Counted from the first letter of the stretch, positions 24,680 through 33,868 are shown. The stretch: DNA of 64,000 bases from Mycolicibacterium bacteremicum (GCF_002086115.1 NZ_MVHJ01000014.1:1-64000); one strand, 5' to 3'. The notes: generated from the letters alone by a model not told the origin. A program made the numbers and translations.

Positions 24680-25335
24680 GCAACTTCTACCTGATGACCC
24701 GGGCGGCGTACACCAAGATCTCGCGCCCGGTCGCCAGGACGGCGCTGCGCGCCGGGCTCACCCCCGACAGCATCACGATCCTGGGCACCGCGGGTTCGAT
24801 CGTCGCCGCGCTGACCCTCTTCCCGATCGGGCAGCTGTGGTGGGGTGGATTCGCCGTCTTCATCTTCGTGTTGGCCGACATGCTGGACGGCGCGATGGCC
24901 CGCGAACGGGGTGGCGGGACGCGGTTCGGCGCGGTGCTGGACGCGACCTGCGACCGGCTCAGCGACGGCGCCATCTTCTGCGGGCTGGCGTGGTGGGCCG
25001 CATTCGGCGCGCACAACACCGCGCTGGTGGTCGCCACCCTCATCTGCCTGGTCACCTCGCAGGTCATCTCCTATATCAAGGCCCGTGCCGAGGCCAGCGG
25101 TCTGCGCGGCGACGGCGGCATCATCGAACGCCCCGAGCGGTTGGTGATCGCGCTCACCGGTGCCGGGCTCTCGGGTCTGTTCGGGCTGCCGGTGCTGCTC
25201 GACATCGCCATGTGGGGTCTGGCGGTTGCCAGCCTGGTGACGCTGGCGCAGCGACTGCACGCGGTGCGGACCTCCCCGGGTGCGATGGACCCGTTGCCGA
25301 TCGCGCCGGCCGGTCCCGCCGAGGACGGTCAGTGA
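24676..25335 (+). CDS. pgsA: phosphatidylinositol phosphate synthase
   Basis: A 219-residue multi-pass membrane enzyme of the CDP-alcohol phosphotransferase family. The signature DG-x2-AR-x8-G-x3-D-x3-D is complete, beginning DGAMARERGGGTRFG. In mycobacteria this locus (Rv2612c) makes phosphatidylinositol phosphate from CDP-diacylglycerol and inositol phosphate, the first step to PI and PI mannosides. It sits upstream of the acyltransferase and pimA, overlapping both its neighbours by four bases. Confidence 0.94.
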   Translation: MSNFYLMTRAAYTKISRPVARTALRAGLTPDSITILGTAGSIVAALTLFPIGQLWWGGFAVFIFVLADMLDGAMARERGGGTRFGAVLDATCDRLSDGAIFCGLAWWAAFGAHNTALVVATLICLVTSQVISYIKARAEASGLRGDGGIIERPERLVIALTGAGLSGLFGLPVLLDIAMWGLAVASLVTLAQRLHAVRTSPGAMDPLPIAPAGPAEDGQ

Positions 25336-26282
25336 GCACGCCGTCGGCCGGGCTGCCGAATGTGCGGGGCTTCCGGCTGCCGCTGGGCGGCCAGCTGTCC
25401 GACCTGGGATACGCCGCCGGCTGGCAACTGGTGCGCACCATGCCGGAGTTCGCCGCCCGCAACATGTTCGACGCCGGAGCGCTGTACGCCGCGCGTGGCG
25501 GCGGGCCCGAGCAACTGCGCAAGAACCTCGCGCGGGTCATCGGCGTGCCGCCGGCCCAGGTGCCCGGCAGCCTGGTGCGGGCGTCGTTGGCCTCCTATGC
25601 GCGGTACTGGCGGGAGGCCTTCCGGCTGCCGTCGATGAACCACGCGGCGATCGCCGCGCAGGTGCAGGACCGCGTCGAGGGCCACCACCACATCGAGGCC
25701 GCGCTGAACGCCGGCCGCGGTGTCGTCCTGGCGCTGCCGCACAGCGGCAACTGGGATATCGCCGGGGTGTGGCTGACCAACACCTACGGCAGGTTCGCCA
25801 CCGTCGCCGAACGGCTGAAACCCGAGTCGCTGTATCAGCGTTTCGTCGACTACCGCGAGAGCCTGGGCTTCGAGGTGCTGCCGCTGACCGGTGGCGCCCG
25901 GCCGCCGGGCGAGGTGCTCGTCGACCGGCTGCGCGACAACGGACTGGTCTGTCTGATGTCCGACCGCGACCTCACCCGCTCCGGGGTGCAGGTGCAGTTC
26001 TTCGGTGAGGACACCCGGCTGCCTGCCGGCCCGGCCCGGCTCGCGGATGAGACCGGGGCCGCCCTGCTACCGGTGCACACCTGGTTCACCGATGACGGGT
26101 GGGGCCTGCGGATCCACCCGGCGCTGGACACCTCCACCGGCGATATCGGCACCATCACCCAGGCGCTGGCCGCCCATTTCGAGGCCGGCATCGCCGAACA
26201 CCCCGCGGACTGGCACATGCTGCAGCCGCAGTGGATCGTCGACCTGTCGGCCGAACGCCGCGCCCGGCTCGAAGGAAGCTAG
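25332..26282 (+). CDS. patA: phosphatidylinositol mannoside acyltransferase
   Basis: A 316-residue membrane-associated acyltransferase of the lysophospholipid/LpxL-like family. The catalytic HX4D motif is HSGNWD in LPHSGNWDIAGVW, and the later MSDRDLTRSGVQVQFFG is the substrate-site block. By order and family it matches Rv2611c, which acylates the mannose of PI monomannoside. GTG 25332 overlaps the pgsA stop. It is followed after 6 bases by pimA, whose product makes its substrate. Confidence 0.92.
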   Translation: MSTPSAGLPNVRGFRLPLGGQLSDLGYAAGWQLVRTMPEFAARNMFDAGALYAARGGGPEQLRKNLARVIGVPPAQVPGSLVRASLASYARYWREAFRLPSMNHAAIAAQVQDRVEGHHHIEAALNAGRGVVLALPHSGNWDIAGVWLTNTYGRFATVAERLKPESLYQRFVDYRESLGFEVLPLTGGARPPGEVLVDRLRDNGLVCLMSDRDLTRSGVQVQFFGEDTRLPAGPARLADETGAALLPVHTWFTDDGWGLRIHPALDTSTGDIGTITQALAAHFEAGIAEHPADWHMLQPQWIVDLSAERRARLEGS

Positions 26283-26288
26283 GGCGCC

Positions 26289-27434
26289 ATGCGCATCGGG
26301 ATGGTGTGCCCGTACTCCTTCGATGTGCACGGCGGCGTCCAGGCGCACGTCCTGCAGCTGGCCGAGGTCTTCCGGGGGCGCGGCCACGAGGTCAGCGTGC
26401 TTGCTCCGGCGTCCCCGCATGTCACGTTGCCCGAGTACGTGGTCTCCGGTGGCAAGGCCGTGCCGATCCCGTACAACGGGTCGGTGGCGCGTCTGCGATT
26501 CGGGCCCGCCACCCATCGCAAGGTCAAGCGGTGGCTCATCGACGGTGACTTCGACGTGCTGCACCTGCACGAGCCCAACGCGCCCAGCGTCTCGATGCTG
26601 GCGCTGATGATCGCCGAGGGGCCGATCGTCGCGACGTTTCACACCTCCACCACGAAGTCGTTGACGCTCAGCGTCTTCCAGGGGATGCTGCGGCCGCTCA
26701 ACGAGAAGATCGTCGGCCGGATCGCGGTCTCTGACCTGGCCCGGCGCTGGCAGATGGAGGCGCTGGGTTCGGATGCGGTGGAGATTCCCAACGGGCTGAA
26801 CGTCGCCGAGTTCGCCGAGGCGCCGCGGCTGCCGGGATATCCGCGGCCGGGCCGATCGGTGTTGTTCCTCGGCCGGTTCGACGAACCCCGTAAGGGGATG
26901 GCCGTGCTGCTCGGCGCGCTACCCCGACTGGTCGCGCGGTTCCCGGATGTCGAGGTGCTGATCGTCGGCCGCGGCGACAACGACGAATTATCGGAGCAGG
27001 CAGGCGAATTCGCGCGCAATCTACGTTTCCTCGGGGCGGTCGACGATGCCACCAAGGCCTCGGCGCTGCGCAGCGCCGACGTGTACTGCGCCCCCAACAC
27101 CGGCGGTGAGAGCTTCGGCATCGTGCTGGTCGAGGCGATGGCCGCGGGGACGGCCGTGGTGGCCAGCGACCTAGACGCCTTCAGCCGGGTGCTCGACGGT
27201 GGCGCGGCCGGCCGGCTGGTACCGGTCGACGACGCCGACGCCCTGGCCGACAGCCTGATCGAACTGCTGGCCGATGATGACGCCCGTCGCCGCTATGTGC
27301 AGGCCGCTTCCGCCGCGGTGCGCCGCTACGACTGGTCGGTGGTGGCCGGCGAGATCATGCGGGTCTACGAGACGGTCAGCGGTTCCGGGGCCAAGGTGCA
27401 GGTGGCCGGCACCGCCGGCAGGAGCCTGGCGTGA
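26289..27434 (+). CDS. pimA: phosphatidylinositol alpha-mannosyltransferase
   Basis: A 381-residue GT4 (GT-B fold) glycosyltransferase that adds the first mannose from GDP-mannose to phosphatidylinositol on the cytoplasmic face of the membrane. The N-terminal MRIGMVCPYSFDVHGGVQ with the Gly-Gly loop, the LGRFDEPRKGMAVL motif opening the nucleotide domain and the EX7E motif in ESFGIVLVEA are present. The stop overlaps the NUDIX gene. It is an essential step in mycobacteria. Confidence 0.96.
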   Translation: MRIGMVCPYSFDVHGGVQAHVLQLAEVFRGRGHEVSVLAPASPHVTLPEYVVSGGKAVPIPYNGSVARLRFGPATHRKVKRWLIDGDFDVLHLHEPNAPSVSMLALMIAEGPIVATFHTSTTKSLTLSVFQGMLRPLNEKIVGRIAVSDLARRWQMEALGSDAVEIPNGLNVAEFAEAPRLPGYPRPGRSVLFLGRFDEPRKGMAVLLGALPRLVARFPDVEVLIVGRGDNDELSEQAGEFARNLRFLGAVDDATKASALRSADVYCAPNTGGESFGIVLVEAMAAGTAVVASDLDAFSRVLDGGAAGRLVPVDDADALADSLIELLADDDARRRYVQAASAAVRRYDWSVVAGEIMRVYETVSGSGAKVQVAGTAGRSLA

Positions 27435-28459
27435 TGGTCTGGCTGATCGTCCTGCTGGTGCTGGTGGGGGCCGCGCTGTTGTTGCTGGGCAGCTGGGCCT
27501 ATCTGACCGCCAACCGGCTCGACCGGTTGCATGTGCGCTACGACCTGTCCTGGCAGGCGCTCGACGGGGCGCTGGCCCGTCGCGCGGTGGTGGCCCGGGC
27601 GGTCGCCGTCGACGCCTATGGGCGGGGCCCGGAGGGCAAGCGACTCGCGGCGCTGGCCGATGCCGCCGAACGCGCCGACCGGCCGGCCCGCGAGGCCGCC
27701 GAGAACGCGCTGTCGGCGGCGCTGACGATGGTGGATCCGGTGGCCCTGCCGACCGCGCTGGTGGCCGAGCTCGCCGACGCCGAGGCCCGGGTGTTGCTGG
27801 CGCGGCGCTTCCACAACGATGCCGTGCGGGACACGCTCGCGCTGCGCGAACGCCCGATGGTGCGGCTGCTGCACCTGGGCGGCACGGCCGCGCTGCCCAC
27901 CTACTTCGAGATCGCCGAACGGGCGGGGCCGGCGGCCCGCGACGCCGGGCAGGTCGGTAACCGCGTGTCGGCGCGCATCGTGCTGCTCGACGAGGACGGT
28001 CGGGTGCTGTTGTTCCGCGGATCGGACCCGGCCCGCGACGGCAGCCGACGCTGGTGGTTCACCGTCGGCGGGGCGGTCGAGGCGGGCGAGGAACTCGTCG
28101 ACACGGCGGTCCGCGAATTGGTGGAGGAGACCGGTCTGCGGGTGAGCCCGGATGAGCTGGTCGGTCCGGTCTGGCGGCGTAATGCCCTGATCGACTTCAA
28201 CGGGGCGGTCATGCGCAGCGAGGAGTACTTCTTCGTGCACCGCACGCGCCATTTCGAACCCACCGACGACGGCTACAACGACCTCGAGCGCCGCTACATT
28301 CACGGCCATCTCTGGTGCGATGCGACAATGATCGCCGAGCTGGTCGCCAACGGTGAGTCCGTGTACCCGCTGCAGCTCGGCGAACTGCTGGTCCAGGCCG
28401 GTGAGCTGGCCGATGTGCGGGGTGCCGGACCGGGTACGCAGCCTCAGCCCATTCGCTGA
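27431..28459 (+). CDS. membrane-anchored NUDIX hydrolase
   Basis: A 342-residue protein. Residues 1-25 are a transmembrane helix (WLIVLLVLVGAALLLLGSWAYL), followed by a helical, Ala/Arg-rich domain and then a NUDIX domain near residues 175-310 with the complete box G-x5-E-x7-RELVEETGL. It therefore probably hydrolyses a nucleoside diphosphate linked to another group, at the membrane. It matches Rv2609c by position, immediately after pimA. The start may be GTG 27431 (four-base overlap) or ATG 27434 (TGATG). A link to sugar-nucleotide or phospholipid metabolism is only suggested by the neighbours. Confidence 0.85.
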   Translation: MMVWLIVLLVLVGAALLLLGSWAYLTANRLDRLHVRYDLSWQALDGALARRAVVARAVAVDAYGRGPEGKRLAALADAAERADRPAREAAENALSAALTMVDPVALPTALVAELADAEARVLLARRFHNDAVRDTLALRERPMVRLLHLGGTAALPTYFEIAERAGPAARDAGQVGNRVSARIVLLDEDGRVLLFRGSDPARDGSRRWWFTVGGAVEAGEELVDTAVRELVEETGLRVSPDELVGPVWRRNALIDFNGAVMRSEEYFFVHRTRHFEPTDDGYNDLERRYIHGHLWCDATMIAELVANGESVYPLQLGELLVQAGELADVRGAGPGTQPQPIR

Positions 28460-28468
28460 GACTGCGGA

Positions 28469-28497
28469 TTCATTTGATTTGGCGCCACGTTTAGACT
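28469..28497 (+). promoter_or_regulatory. candidate promoter of pdxS-tesB-pdxT
   Basis: TTCATT (28469-28474), a 17-base spacer and TAGACT (28492-28497) form a plausible -35/-10 pair. The expected start of transcription is about 25 bases before the pdxS ATG, leaving room for its AAGGAG ribosome site. Confidence 0.45.
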
Positions 28498-28526
28498 GTT
28501 TCAGTAGGTGAGTGAAGGAGATTGTG

Positions 28527-29432
28527 ATGGATACCGTCGGGCAGAACGGCAGTAAGACCGGTACCGCGCGGGTCAAGCGTGGGATGGCCGAGATGCTCAA
28601 GGGCGGGGTCATCATGGACGTCGTCACCCCCGAGCAGGCGCGTATCGCCGAGGGCGCCGGTGCAGTGGCCGTGATGGCGCTGGAGCGGGTGCCCGCCGAC
28701 ATCCGTGCCCAGGGCGGGGTGTCGCGGATGAGCGATCCGGACATGATCGAGGGCATCATCGACGCGGTCACCATCCCGGTGATGGCCAAGGTGCGTATCG
28801 GGCACTTCGTCGAGGCGCAGATCCTGCAGTCGTTGGGTGTGGATTACATCGACGAGTCCGAGGTGCTGACCCCGGCCGACTACGCCAACCACATCGACAA
28901 GTGGCGCTTCACCGTGCCGTTCGTGTGCGGGGCGACCAACCTGGGTGAGGCGCTGCGCCGGATCACCGAGGGGGCGGCGATGATCCGCTCCAAGGGTGAG
29001 GCCGGCACCGGTGATGTCTCCAATGCCACCACCCACATGCGCAAGATCGGCGCTGAGATCCGCCGCCTGACCTCGCTGTCCGAGGACGAGTTGTTCGTCG
29101 CCGCCAAGGAACTGCAGGCGCCCTATGAGCTGGTGGCCGAGGTGGCCAAGGCCGGCAAGCTGCCGGTCACGCTGTTCACCGCCGGTGGTATCGCGACCCC
29201 GGCCGATGCGGCGATGATGATGCAACTCGGCGCCGAGGGCGTGTTCGTCGGCTCGGGCATCTTCAAGTCCGGTGACCCGGCCGCGCGTGCCGCAGCGATC
29301 GTGAAGGCGACCACCTTCTACGACGATCCCGATGTGCTGGCCAAGGTCTCGCGCGGACTGGGGGAGGCGATGGTCGGCATCAACGTCGACGACATCCCGC
29401 AGCCGCACCGACTCGCCGAGCGCGGCTGGTAA
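28527..29432 (+). CDS. pdxS: pyridoxal 5'-phosphate synthase subunit PdxS
   Basis: A 301-residue TIM-barrel synthase that makes pyridoxal 5'-phosphate from ribose 5-phosphate, glyceraldehyde 3-phosphate and ammonia delivered by PdxT. MDVVTPEQARIAEGAGAVAVM and RMSDPDMIEGI mark the family, and the lysines in VMAKVRIGH and MIRSKGEAGTG are the catalytic region. ATG 28527 has AAGGAG 6 bases upstream; earlier in-frame GTGs overlap that site. tesB lies between it and pdxT, the same arrangement as in M. tuberculosis. Confidence 0.96.
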   Translation: MDTVGQNGSKTGTARVKRGMAEMLKGGVIMDVVTPEQARIAEGAGAVAVMALERVPADIRAQGGVSRMSDPDMIEGIIDAVTIPVMAKVRIGHFVEAQILQSLGVDYIDESEVLTPADYANHIDKWRFTVPFVCGATNLGEALRRITEGAAMIRSKGEAGTGDVSNATTHMRKIGAEIRRLTSLSEDELFVAAKELQAPYELVAEVAKAGKLPVTLFTAGGIATPADAAMMMQLGAEGVFVGSGIFKSGDPAARAAAIVKATTFYDDPDVLAKVSRGLGEAMVGINVDDIPQPHRLAERGW

Positions 29433-29435
29433 CAG

Positions 29436-30284
29436 GTGTCCATCGAAGAGATCCTCGACCTCGAACAGCTCGAGGTCGACATCTACCGGGGCGGTGTGTT
29501 CAGTCCCGAATCCGGTTTCCTGCAACGCACTTTCGGTGGCCACGTCGCCGGGCAGTCACTGGTGTCGGCGGTCCGCACCGTCGACCCCAAGTTCCAGGTG
29601 CACTCGCTGCACGGATACTTCCTGCGCCCCGGTGACGCCCGGTCACCATCGGTCTACCTGGTCGAGCGCATCCGCGACGGCGGATCGTTCGCCACCCGGC
29701 GAGTCAGCGCCGTGCAGCACGGGCAGACGATCTTCAGCATGTCCGCGTCGTTCCAGACCGATCAGTCCGGTATCGAACATCAGGACGCCATGCCGTCGGC
29801 GCCGGGCCCCGACGAGGTCCCCGGCTTCAAGACCAACGCGAAGGTGTTCGACGACGCCAGCTTCCGCCAGTTCGACGAGTGGGACGTCCGCATCGTTCCC
29901 CGTGACCAGGTGAACAAGGTGGCGGGCAAGGCATCTCAGCAACAGGTGTGGTTCCGGCACCGCGACCCGCTGCCCGATGACCCGGTGCTGCACATCTGTG
30001 CGTTGGCCTATCTGAGTGACCTGACCCTGCTGGGGTCGGCGCAGGTGAACCACCCCGAGGAACGCAAGCACCTGATGATCGCCTCGCTGGATCACGCGAT
30101 GTGGTTCATGCGGCCGTTCCGGGCCGACGAATGGCTGCTCTACGACCAGTCCTCGCCGTCGGCCTGCGGTGGGCGGGCGCTGACCCAGGGCAAGCTGTTC
30201 AACCAGTACGGCGAGATGGTCGCGGCCGTCATGCAGGAGGGGTTGACCCGCTACCAGCGCGACTTCGTCCCGCCCGCCACGTGA
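29436..30284 (+). CDS. tesB: acyl-CoA thioesterase II
   Basis: A 282-residue double-hotdog thioesterase that hydrolyses medium and long acyl-CoAs. FGGHVAGQSLVSAVRTV and HSLHGYFLRPGD in the first hotdog, and ASLDHAMWFMRPFRADEWLLYDQ in the second with the catalytic Asp, are characteristic of TesB. GTG start, three bases after pdxS; its stop overlaps pdxT as GTGA. Its presence inside the pdxS-pdxT unit is conserved in mycobacteria though no metabolic link is obvious. Confidence 0.94.
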   Translation: MSIEEILDLEQLEVDIYRGGVFSPESGFLQRTFGGHVAGQSLVSAVRTVDPKFQVHSLHGYFLRPGDARSPSVYLVERIRDGGSFATRRVSAVQHGQTIFSMSASFQTDQSGIEHQDAMPSAPGPDEVPGFKTNAKVFDDASFRQFDEWDVRIVPRDQVNKVAGKASQQQVWFRHRDPLPDDPVLHICALAYLSDLTLLGSAQVNHPEERKHLMIASLDHAMWFMRPFRADEWLLYDQSSPSACGGRALTQGKLFNQYGEMVAAVMQEGLTRYQRDFVPPAT

Positions 30285-30868
30285 CGGTCCGGGTCGGGGT
30301 TCTCGCGCTGCAGGGCGACACCCGCGAACACCTCGCGGCGTTGACCGAGGCGGGCGCCGACGCGTGCACCGTGCGCCGGCCGGCCGAGCTGGACGCGGTG
30401 GACGCCCTGGTGATCCCGGGCGGGGAATCGACCGCCATGAGTCACCTGCTGCGCGAGTTCGAGCTGCTGGAGCCGTTGCGCGCCCGGTTGGCCGACGGCA
30501 TGCCCGCCTACGGATCGTGCGCGGGCATGATCTTGTTGGCCACCGAGATCCTGGACGCGGGTGTGCCGGGCCGGGAGGCGCTGCCGCTGGGCGGTATCGA
30601 CATGACGGTGCGGCGCAACGCCTTCGGGCGCCAGGTGGACTCCTTCGAGGAGACCATCGCGTTCGCGGGTCTGGACGCGCACGTGCACGCCGTCTTCATC
30701 CGGGCGCCGTGGGTGGAGCGGGTCGGCCCGTCGGTCGAGGTATTGGCCAGCGCCGCAGGGCATCCCGTCGCGGTGCGGCAGGGGACGGTGCTGGCGACGT
30801 CCTTCCACCCGGAGGTGACCGGCGACCGCCGGGTGCACCGGATGTTCGTCGAGTCGCTTCAGGCCTGA
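30281..30868 (+). CDS. pdxT: pyridoxal 5'-phosphate synthase glutaminase subunit PdxT
   Basis: A 195-residue class I glutaminase that releases ammonia from glutamine and channels it to PdxS. The nucleophile Cys is in AYGSCAGMILL, the His-Glu pair in SFHPEVTGD, and the family motif VLALQGDTREH opens the protein. GTG 30281 overlaps the tesB stop. Its last ten bases overlap the end of the convergent permease gene, so there is no room for an intergenic terminator. Confidence 0.96.
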   Translation: MTVRVGVLALQGDTREHLAALTEAGADACTVRRPAELDAVDALVIPGGESTAMSHLLREFELLEPLRARLADGMPAYGSCAGMILLATEILDAGVPGREALPLGGIDMTVRRNAFGRQVDSFEETIAFAGLDAHVHAVFIRAPWVERVGPSVEVLASAAGHPVAVRQGTVLATSFHPEVTGDRRVHRMFVESLQA

Positions 30869-32523
30869 GCCGGCAGCACGTGGTCGCCGACCTTGTCGGT
30901 GGACAGGCACAGCGAGCACACGAACGCGTCATGGGTGGCGCATTTCATCATGTCCGGCCGCTCATAATCGTGATGGCAGACATGACATTTGAGCTGCGCG
31001 TGCGACGGGTTCCCGTATTCGTCGTACATCGGCAGATCAATCCCGTCATCGGTGCGTCGTAGGTAGTACCTGCCCTTGGTGGCGACGGCGATGATGGGCG
31101 GCAACACCGCCCCCAGCACCATCGCGACCAGCGGTGAGTACGGCCGGATCGCCTCGCCGAGCAGGCCGAAGAACGTCAGCAGGGACACCCCTGCCGCAAC
31201 GAGCAGCGAGACGAACCCGACCGGGTTGATCGCGTAGAGCATGCCGCGTCGGAACTCCGGCTGCATGGGCGAGATCTTGAGCAGGTATTTGTTGAAGACG
31301 ATGTCGGAGGCCACCACCACAACCCAGGCGATACCGCAGTTGGCGTAGAAACCCAGGATCGAGTTCAGGAAGGCGAACATATCGGCCTCCATCAGAATCA
31401 ACGCGATCAACAGGTTGAATCCGAGGAATACCAGACGGCCCGGATAGCGCTTGGTCACCCGGGTGAACGAGTTGGTCCACGCCAGGGACCCGGAGTAGGC
31501 GTTGGTGACGTTGATCTTCACCTGGCTGATCACGACGAGGATCACTGCCAGTGTCATCGCCAGCCAGGGCGGGAGGAAGTTGCGGTAGATCTCCAGGAAC
31601 TGGTGCACGGGTTCGTTGGCGTTGGATACCGCGCCATCGAAGACGTTGGCTATCAGGTATACCGCCAGGAACAGGCCGACGACCTGTTTGATGGCGCCGA
31701 AGATCACCCAGCCCGGGCCGGCCAGGAACATCCACGTCCACCAGCTGCGGCTGTTCTCCGGCGTGCGCGGCGGCATGAACCGCAGATAGTCGATCTGCTC
31801 GGCGATCTGCACGATCAACGACAGGCACACCCCCGCCGCCAACAGGGTCATCCCCAGATCGAAGCCGGCGGTGCCACTTTCGCCCCGGAAGGCGAAGAAG
31901 TCCGATATCGATTCGGGGTGACTGACGACCAGGTAGCCGAACGGTGCGACCATCAGGACCAGCCACAGCGGGGTGGTCCACACCTGCAGCGTCGAGAGCA
32001 CCTTCATGCCGTAGATGACCAGCGGGAAGATGATGATCGTCGATACTGCGTAGCCGACCCACAACGGGATGCCGAGTCCGAGTTCGAGCCCCTGCGCCAT
32101 GATCGAGCCCTCGAGCGCGAAGAAAATGAAGGTGAACGTCGCAAAGATGACGTTGGTGACCACCGACCCGTAATAGCCGAAGCCGCTGCCGCGGGTGATC
32201 AGGTCGAGGTCGATGTTGTAGCGGGCGGCGTAGTAGGCCAACGGGAATCCGGTCACCATCACGACCACCGCGAATATCAAAATGCCCCACAGGGCATTTG
32301 TCGTGCCGTAGGCGATCCCTATGTTGGCTCCGATGGCGAAATCGGCCAGGTAGGCGATTCCGCCGAGCGCCGAGATGCCCACCACCCTGGTGGACCACTT
32401 TCGGTAGCTGCGCGGTGCGAAGCGCAGCGTGTAGTCCTCGAGGGTCTCCTTGGTGGCGGTCAACCGGTCAAGGTCGGTGTCGAGATCCGCGCCGCGTACC
32501 TCGTCGCCCAATTCTTGCGTCAT
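30859..32523 (-). CDS. NCS1 cytosine/purine-type permease with Cys-rich C-terminal tail
   Basis: A 554-residue membrane transporter of the nucleobase:cation symporter-1 family, with about twelve hydrophobic segments and the segment TRGSGFGYYGSVVTN typical of the purine/cytosine permease group. Substrates in the family include cytosine, purines, allantoin and hydantoins. Unusually, the last 45 residues form a cytoplasmic tail with CHVC, then a Cys and His, then CSLC, a zinc-ribbon-like arrangement. ATG 32523 is preferred, with TAGCTT 6 bases upstream. No nucleobase-degradation genes are nearby, so the substrate is open. Confidence 0.86.
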   Translation of the reverse strand: MTQELGDEVRGADLDTDLDRLTATKETLEDYTLRFAPRSYRKWSTRVVGISALGGIAYLADFAIGANIGIAYGTTNALWGILIFAVVVMVTGFPLAYYAARYNIDLDLITRGSGFGYYGSVVTNVIFATFTFIFFALEGSIMAQGLELGLGIPLWVGYAVSTIIIFPLVIYGMKVLSTLQVWTTPLWLVLMVAPFGYLVVSHPESISDFFAFRGESGTAGFDLGMTLLAAGVCLSLIVQIAEQIDYLRFMPPRTPENSRSWWTWMFLAGPGWVIFGAIKQVVGLFLAVYLIANVFDGAVSNANEPVHQFLEIYRNFLPPWLAMTLAVILVVISQVKINVTNAYSGSLAWTNSFTRVTKRYPGRLVFLGFNLLIALILMEADMFAFLNSILGFYANCGIAWVVVVASDIVFNKYLLKISPMQPEFRRGMLYAINPVGFVSLLVAAGVSLLTFFGLLGEAIRPYSPLVAMVLGAVLPPIIAVATKGRYYLRRTDDGIDLPMYDEYGNPSHAQLKCHVCHHDYERPDMMKCATHDAFVCSLCLSTDKVGDHVLPAQA

Positions 32524-32529
32524 GGGCAA

Positions 32530-32535
32530 AAGCTA
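32530..32535 (-). promoter_or_regulatory. -10 hexamer of the NCS1 permease gene
   Basis: Minus-strand TAGCTT fits TANNNT and lies 6 bases before ATG 32523, with no ribosome site between, so a leaderless message is likely. Confidence 0.45.
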
Positions 32536-32631
32536 GGCGCGCTGTGTTTCGCAGCGGTGAAGGTGGTGTTCCGGCCGAAAGTACCGCGTTACCGCGCCAA
32601 ATTGACTAAGGCGTAAGTGACTTCGGATCGT

Positions 32632-33843
32632 CTAGCGGATCGCCAGGCCGGTCAGCGTGCGCGCCATCACCAGCCGCTGGATCTCGCTGGTGCCCTCGAA
32701 GATGGTGAAGATCTTGGCGTCGCGATGCATGCGCTCCACCGGGTACTCCCGGGTGTAGCCGTTGCCGCCGAGGATCTGGATCGCCTCGTCGGTGACGTAG
32801 GTGGCGGTCTCGCTGGCGACCAGCTTGGCCATCGACCCCTCGGCGGACTCGAAGGCCTTGCCGTTGCGCGCCATCCAGCCGGCCCGGTAGACCAGCAGTC
32901 GGGCGGCGTCAATGCGCGCCTTCATATCGGCCAGCTTGAACGCAACACCCTGGAATTCGCCGATCTTGCGGCCGAATTGTTCACGCTCGCAGGCGTAGTC
33001 GAGGGCGTACTCGTAGGCGGCGCGGGCCACCCCGACGGCCATCGCACCGACGGTGGGCCGGGTGCGCTCGAAGGTGGCCATCGCGGCCTGCCCGTTGGTC
33101 CGCTTGCCCTCGCGCACCCGCGCGATGCGCTCGTCGAACTTGTCCTTACCGCCGACGATCAACCGGCCCGGGATGCGCACGTCGTCGAGCACCACCTCGG
33201 CGGTGTGCGAGGCGCGGATGCCGTGCTTGAGGAACTTCTGGCCCTGGCTGAAACCCGGTGTCTGAGGCGGGATGATGAACGACGCCTGACCGCGACTGCC
33301 CAGTTCCGGATAGACCGAGGCGACCACGATGTGGACCTCGGCGATACCGCCGTTGGTGGCCCAGGTCTTGGTGCCGTTGAGCACCCACTCATCGGTGGCC
33401 TCGTCATAGCGGGCGCGGGTCAGGATGGCCCCGACATCGGAGCCGGCGCCAGGTTCCGACGAGCAGAATGCCGCCACCTTCGGGTCCTCCACCGTGCCGA
33501 ACATCTGCGGCAGCCACTCGCCGATCTGCTCGGGGGTGCCGCTGCCGGCCAGTGACGCCGCGGCCAGACCTGTTCCCAGGATCGACAGCGCGATGCCCGC
33601 GTCACCCCAGAACATCTCCTCGAACGCCACGATCATGCCGAGGCCGGAGGGTTCGGCGGCCTGCTCGGCGAAGAACTCCATCGAGTACAGGCCGATCTTG
33701 GCGGCCTCGGCGATGACCGGCCACGGCGTTTCTTCGCGCTCGTCCCACTCGGGGGCGGCCGGCCGCACGACGTCGGCGGCGAACTCATGAACCCACTTCT
33801 GTACGTCGAGCAGGTCGGAGGACAACTCCAGGGAGAAGGTCAT
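32632..33843 (-). CDS. acyl-CoA dehydrogenase
   Basis: A 403-residue, full-length acyl-CoA dehydrogenase. The FAD segment AAFCSSEPGAGSDVGA, the WATNGGIAEVHIV strand, the CEREQFGRKIGEFQGV helix and the C-terminal catalytic motif IFEGTSEIQR with its Glu are all present, so this is a conventional homotetrameric enzyme. It is a single-gene unit upstream of the permease gene on the same strand, 108 bases away. The promoter carries an inverted repeat overlapping the -10. Substrate length is not evident. Confidence 0.92.
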   Translation of the reverse strand: MTFSLELSSDLLDVQKWVHEFAADVVRPAAPEWDEREETPWPVIAEAAKIGLYSMEFFAEQAAEPSGLGMIVAFEEMFWGDAGIALSILGTGLAAASLAGSGTPEQIGEWLPQMFGTVEDPKVAAFCSSEPGAGSDVGAILTRARYDEATDEWVLNGTKTWATNGGIAEVHIVVASVYPELGSRGQASFIIPPQTPGFSQGQKFLKHGIRASHTAEVVLDDVRIPGRLIVGGKDKFDERIARVREGKRTNGQAAMATFERTRPTVGAMAVGVARAAYEYALDYACEREQFGRKIGEFQGVAFKLADMKARIDAARLLVYRAGWMARNGKAFESAEGSMAKLVASETATYVTDEAIQILGGNGYTREYPVERMHRDAKIFTIFEGTSEIQRLVMARTLTGLAIR

Positions 33844-33850
33844 GTCCCGT

Positions 33851-33868
33851 ACCTTACTTTGGAGTAAG
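33851..33868 (-). promoter_or_regulatory. promoter and operator of the single acyl-CoA dehydrogenase gene
   Basis: Minus-strand TAAGGT (33856-33851) fits TANNNT and ends 7 bases before ATG 33843. The plus-strand sequence CTTACT-TTGG-AGTAAG (33853-33868) is a perfect 6+6 dyad overlapping that hexamer, as expected for a repressor operator. A separate 10-base palindrome, AACATATGTT, lies at 33897-33906. Confidence 0.55.

Noticed and set aside
30893..30901. TTGTCGGTG resembling the DNA-damage promoter -35
   Set aside because: It lies inside a coding region and has no TANNNT at the required eight-base spacing.
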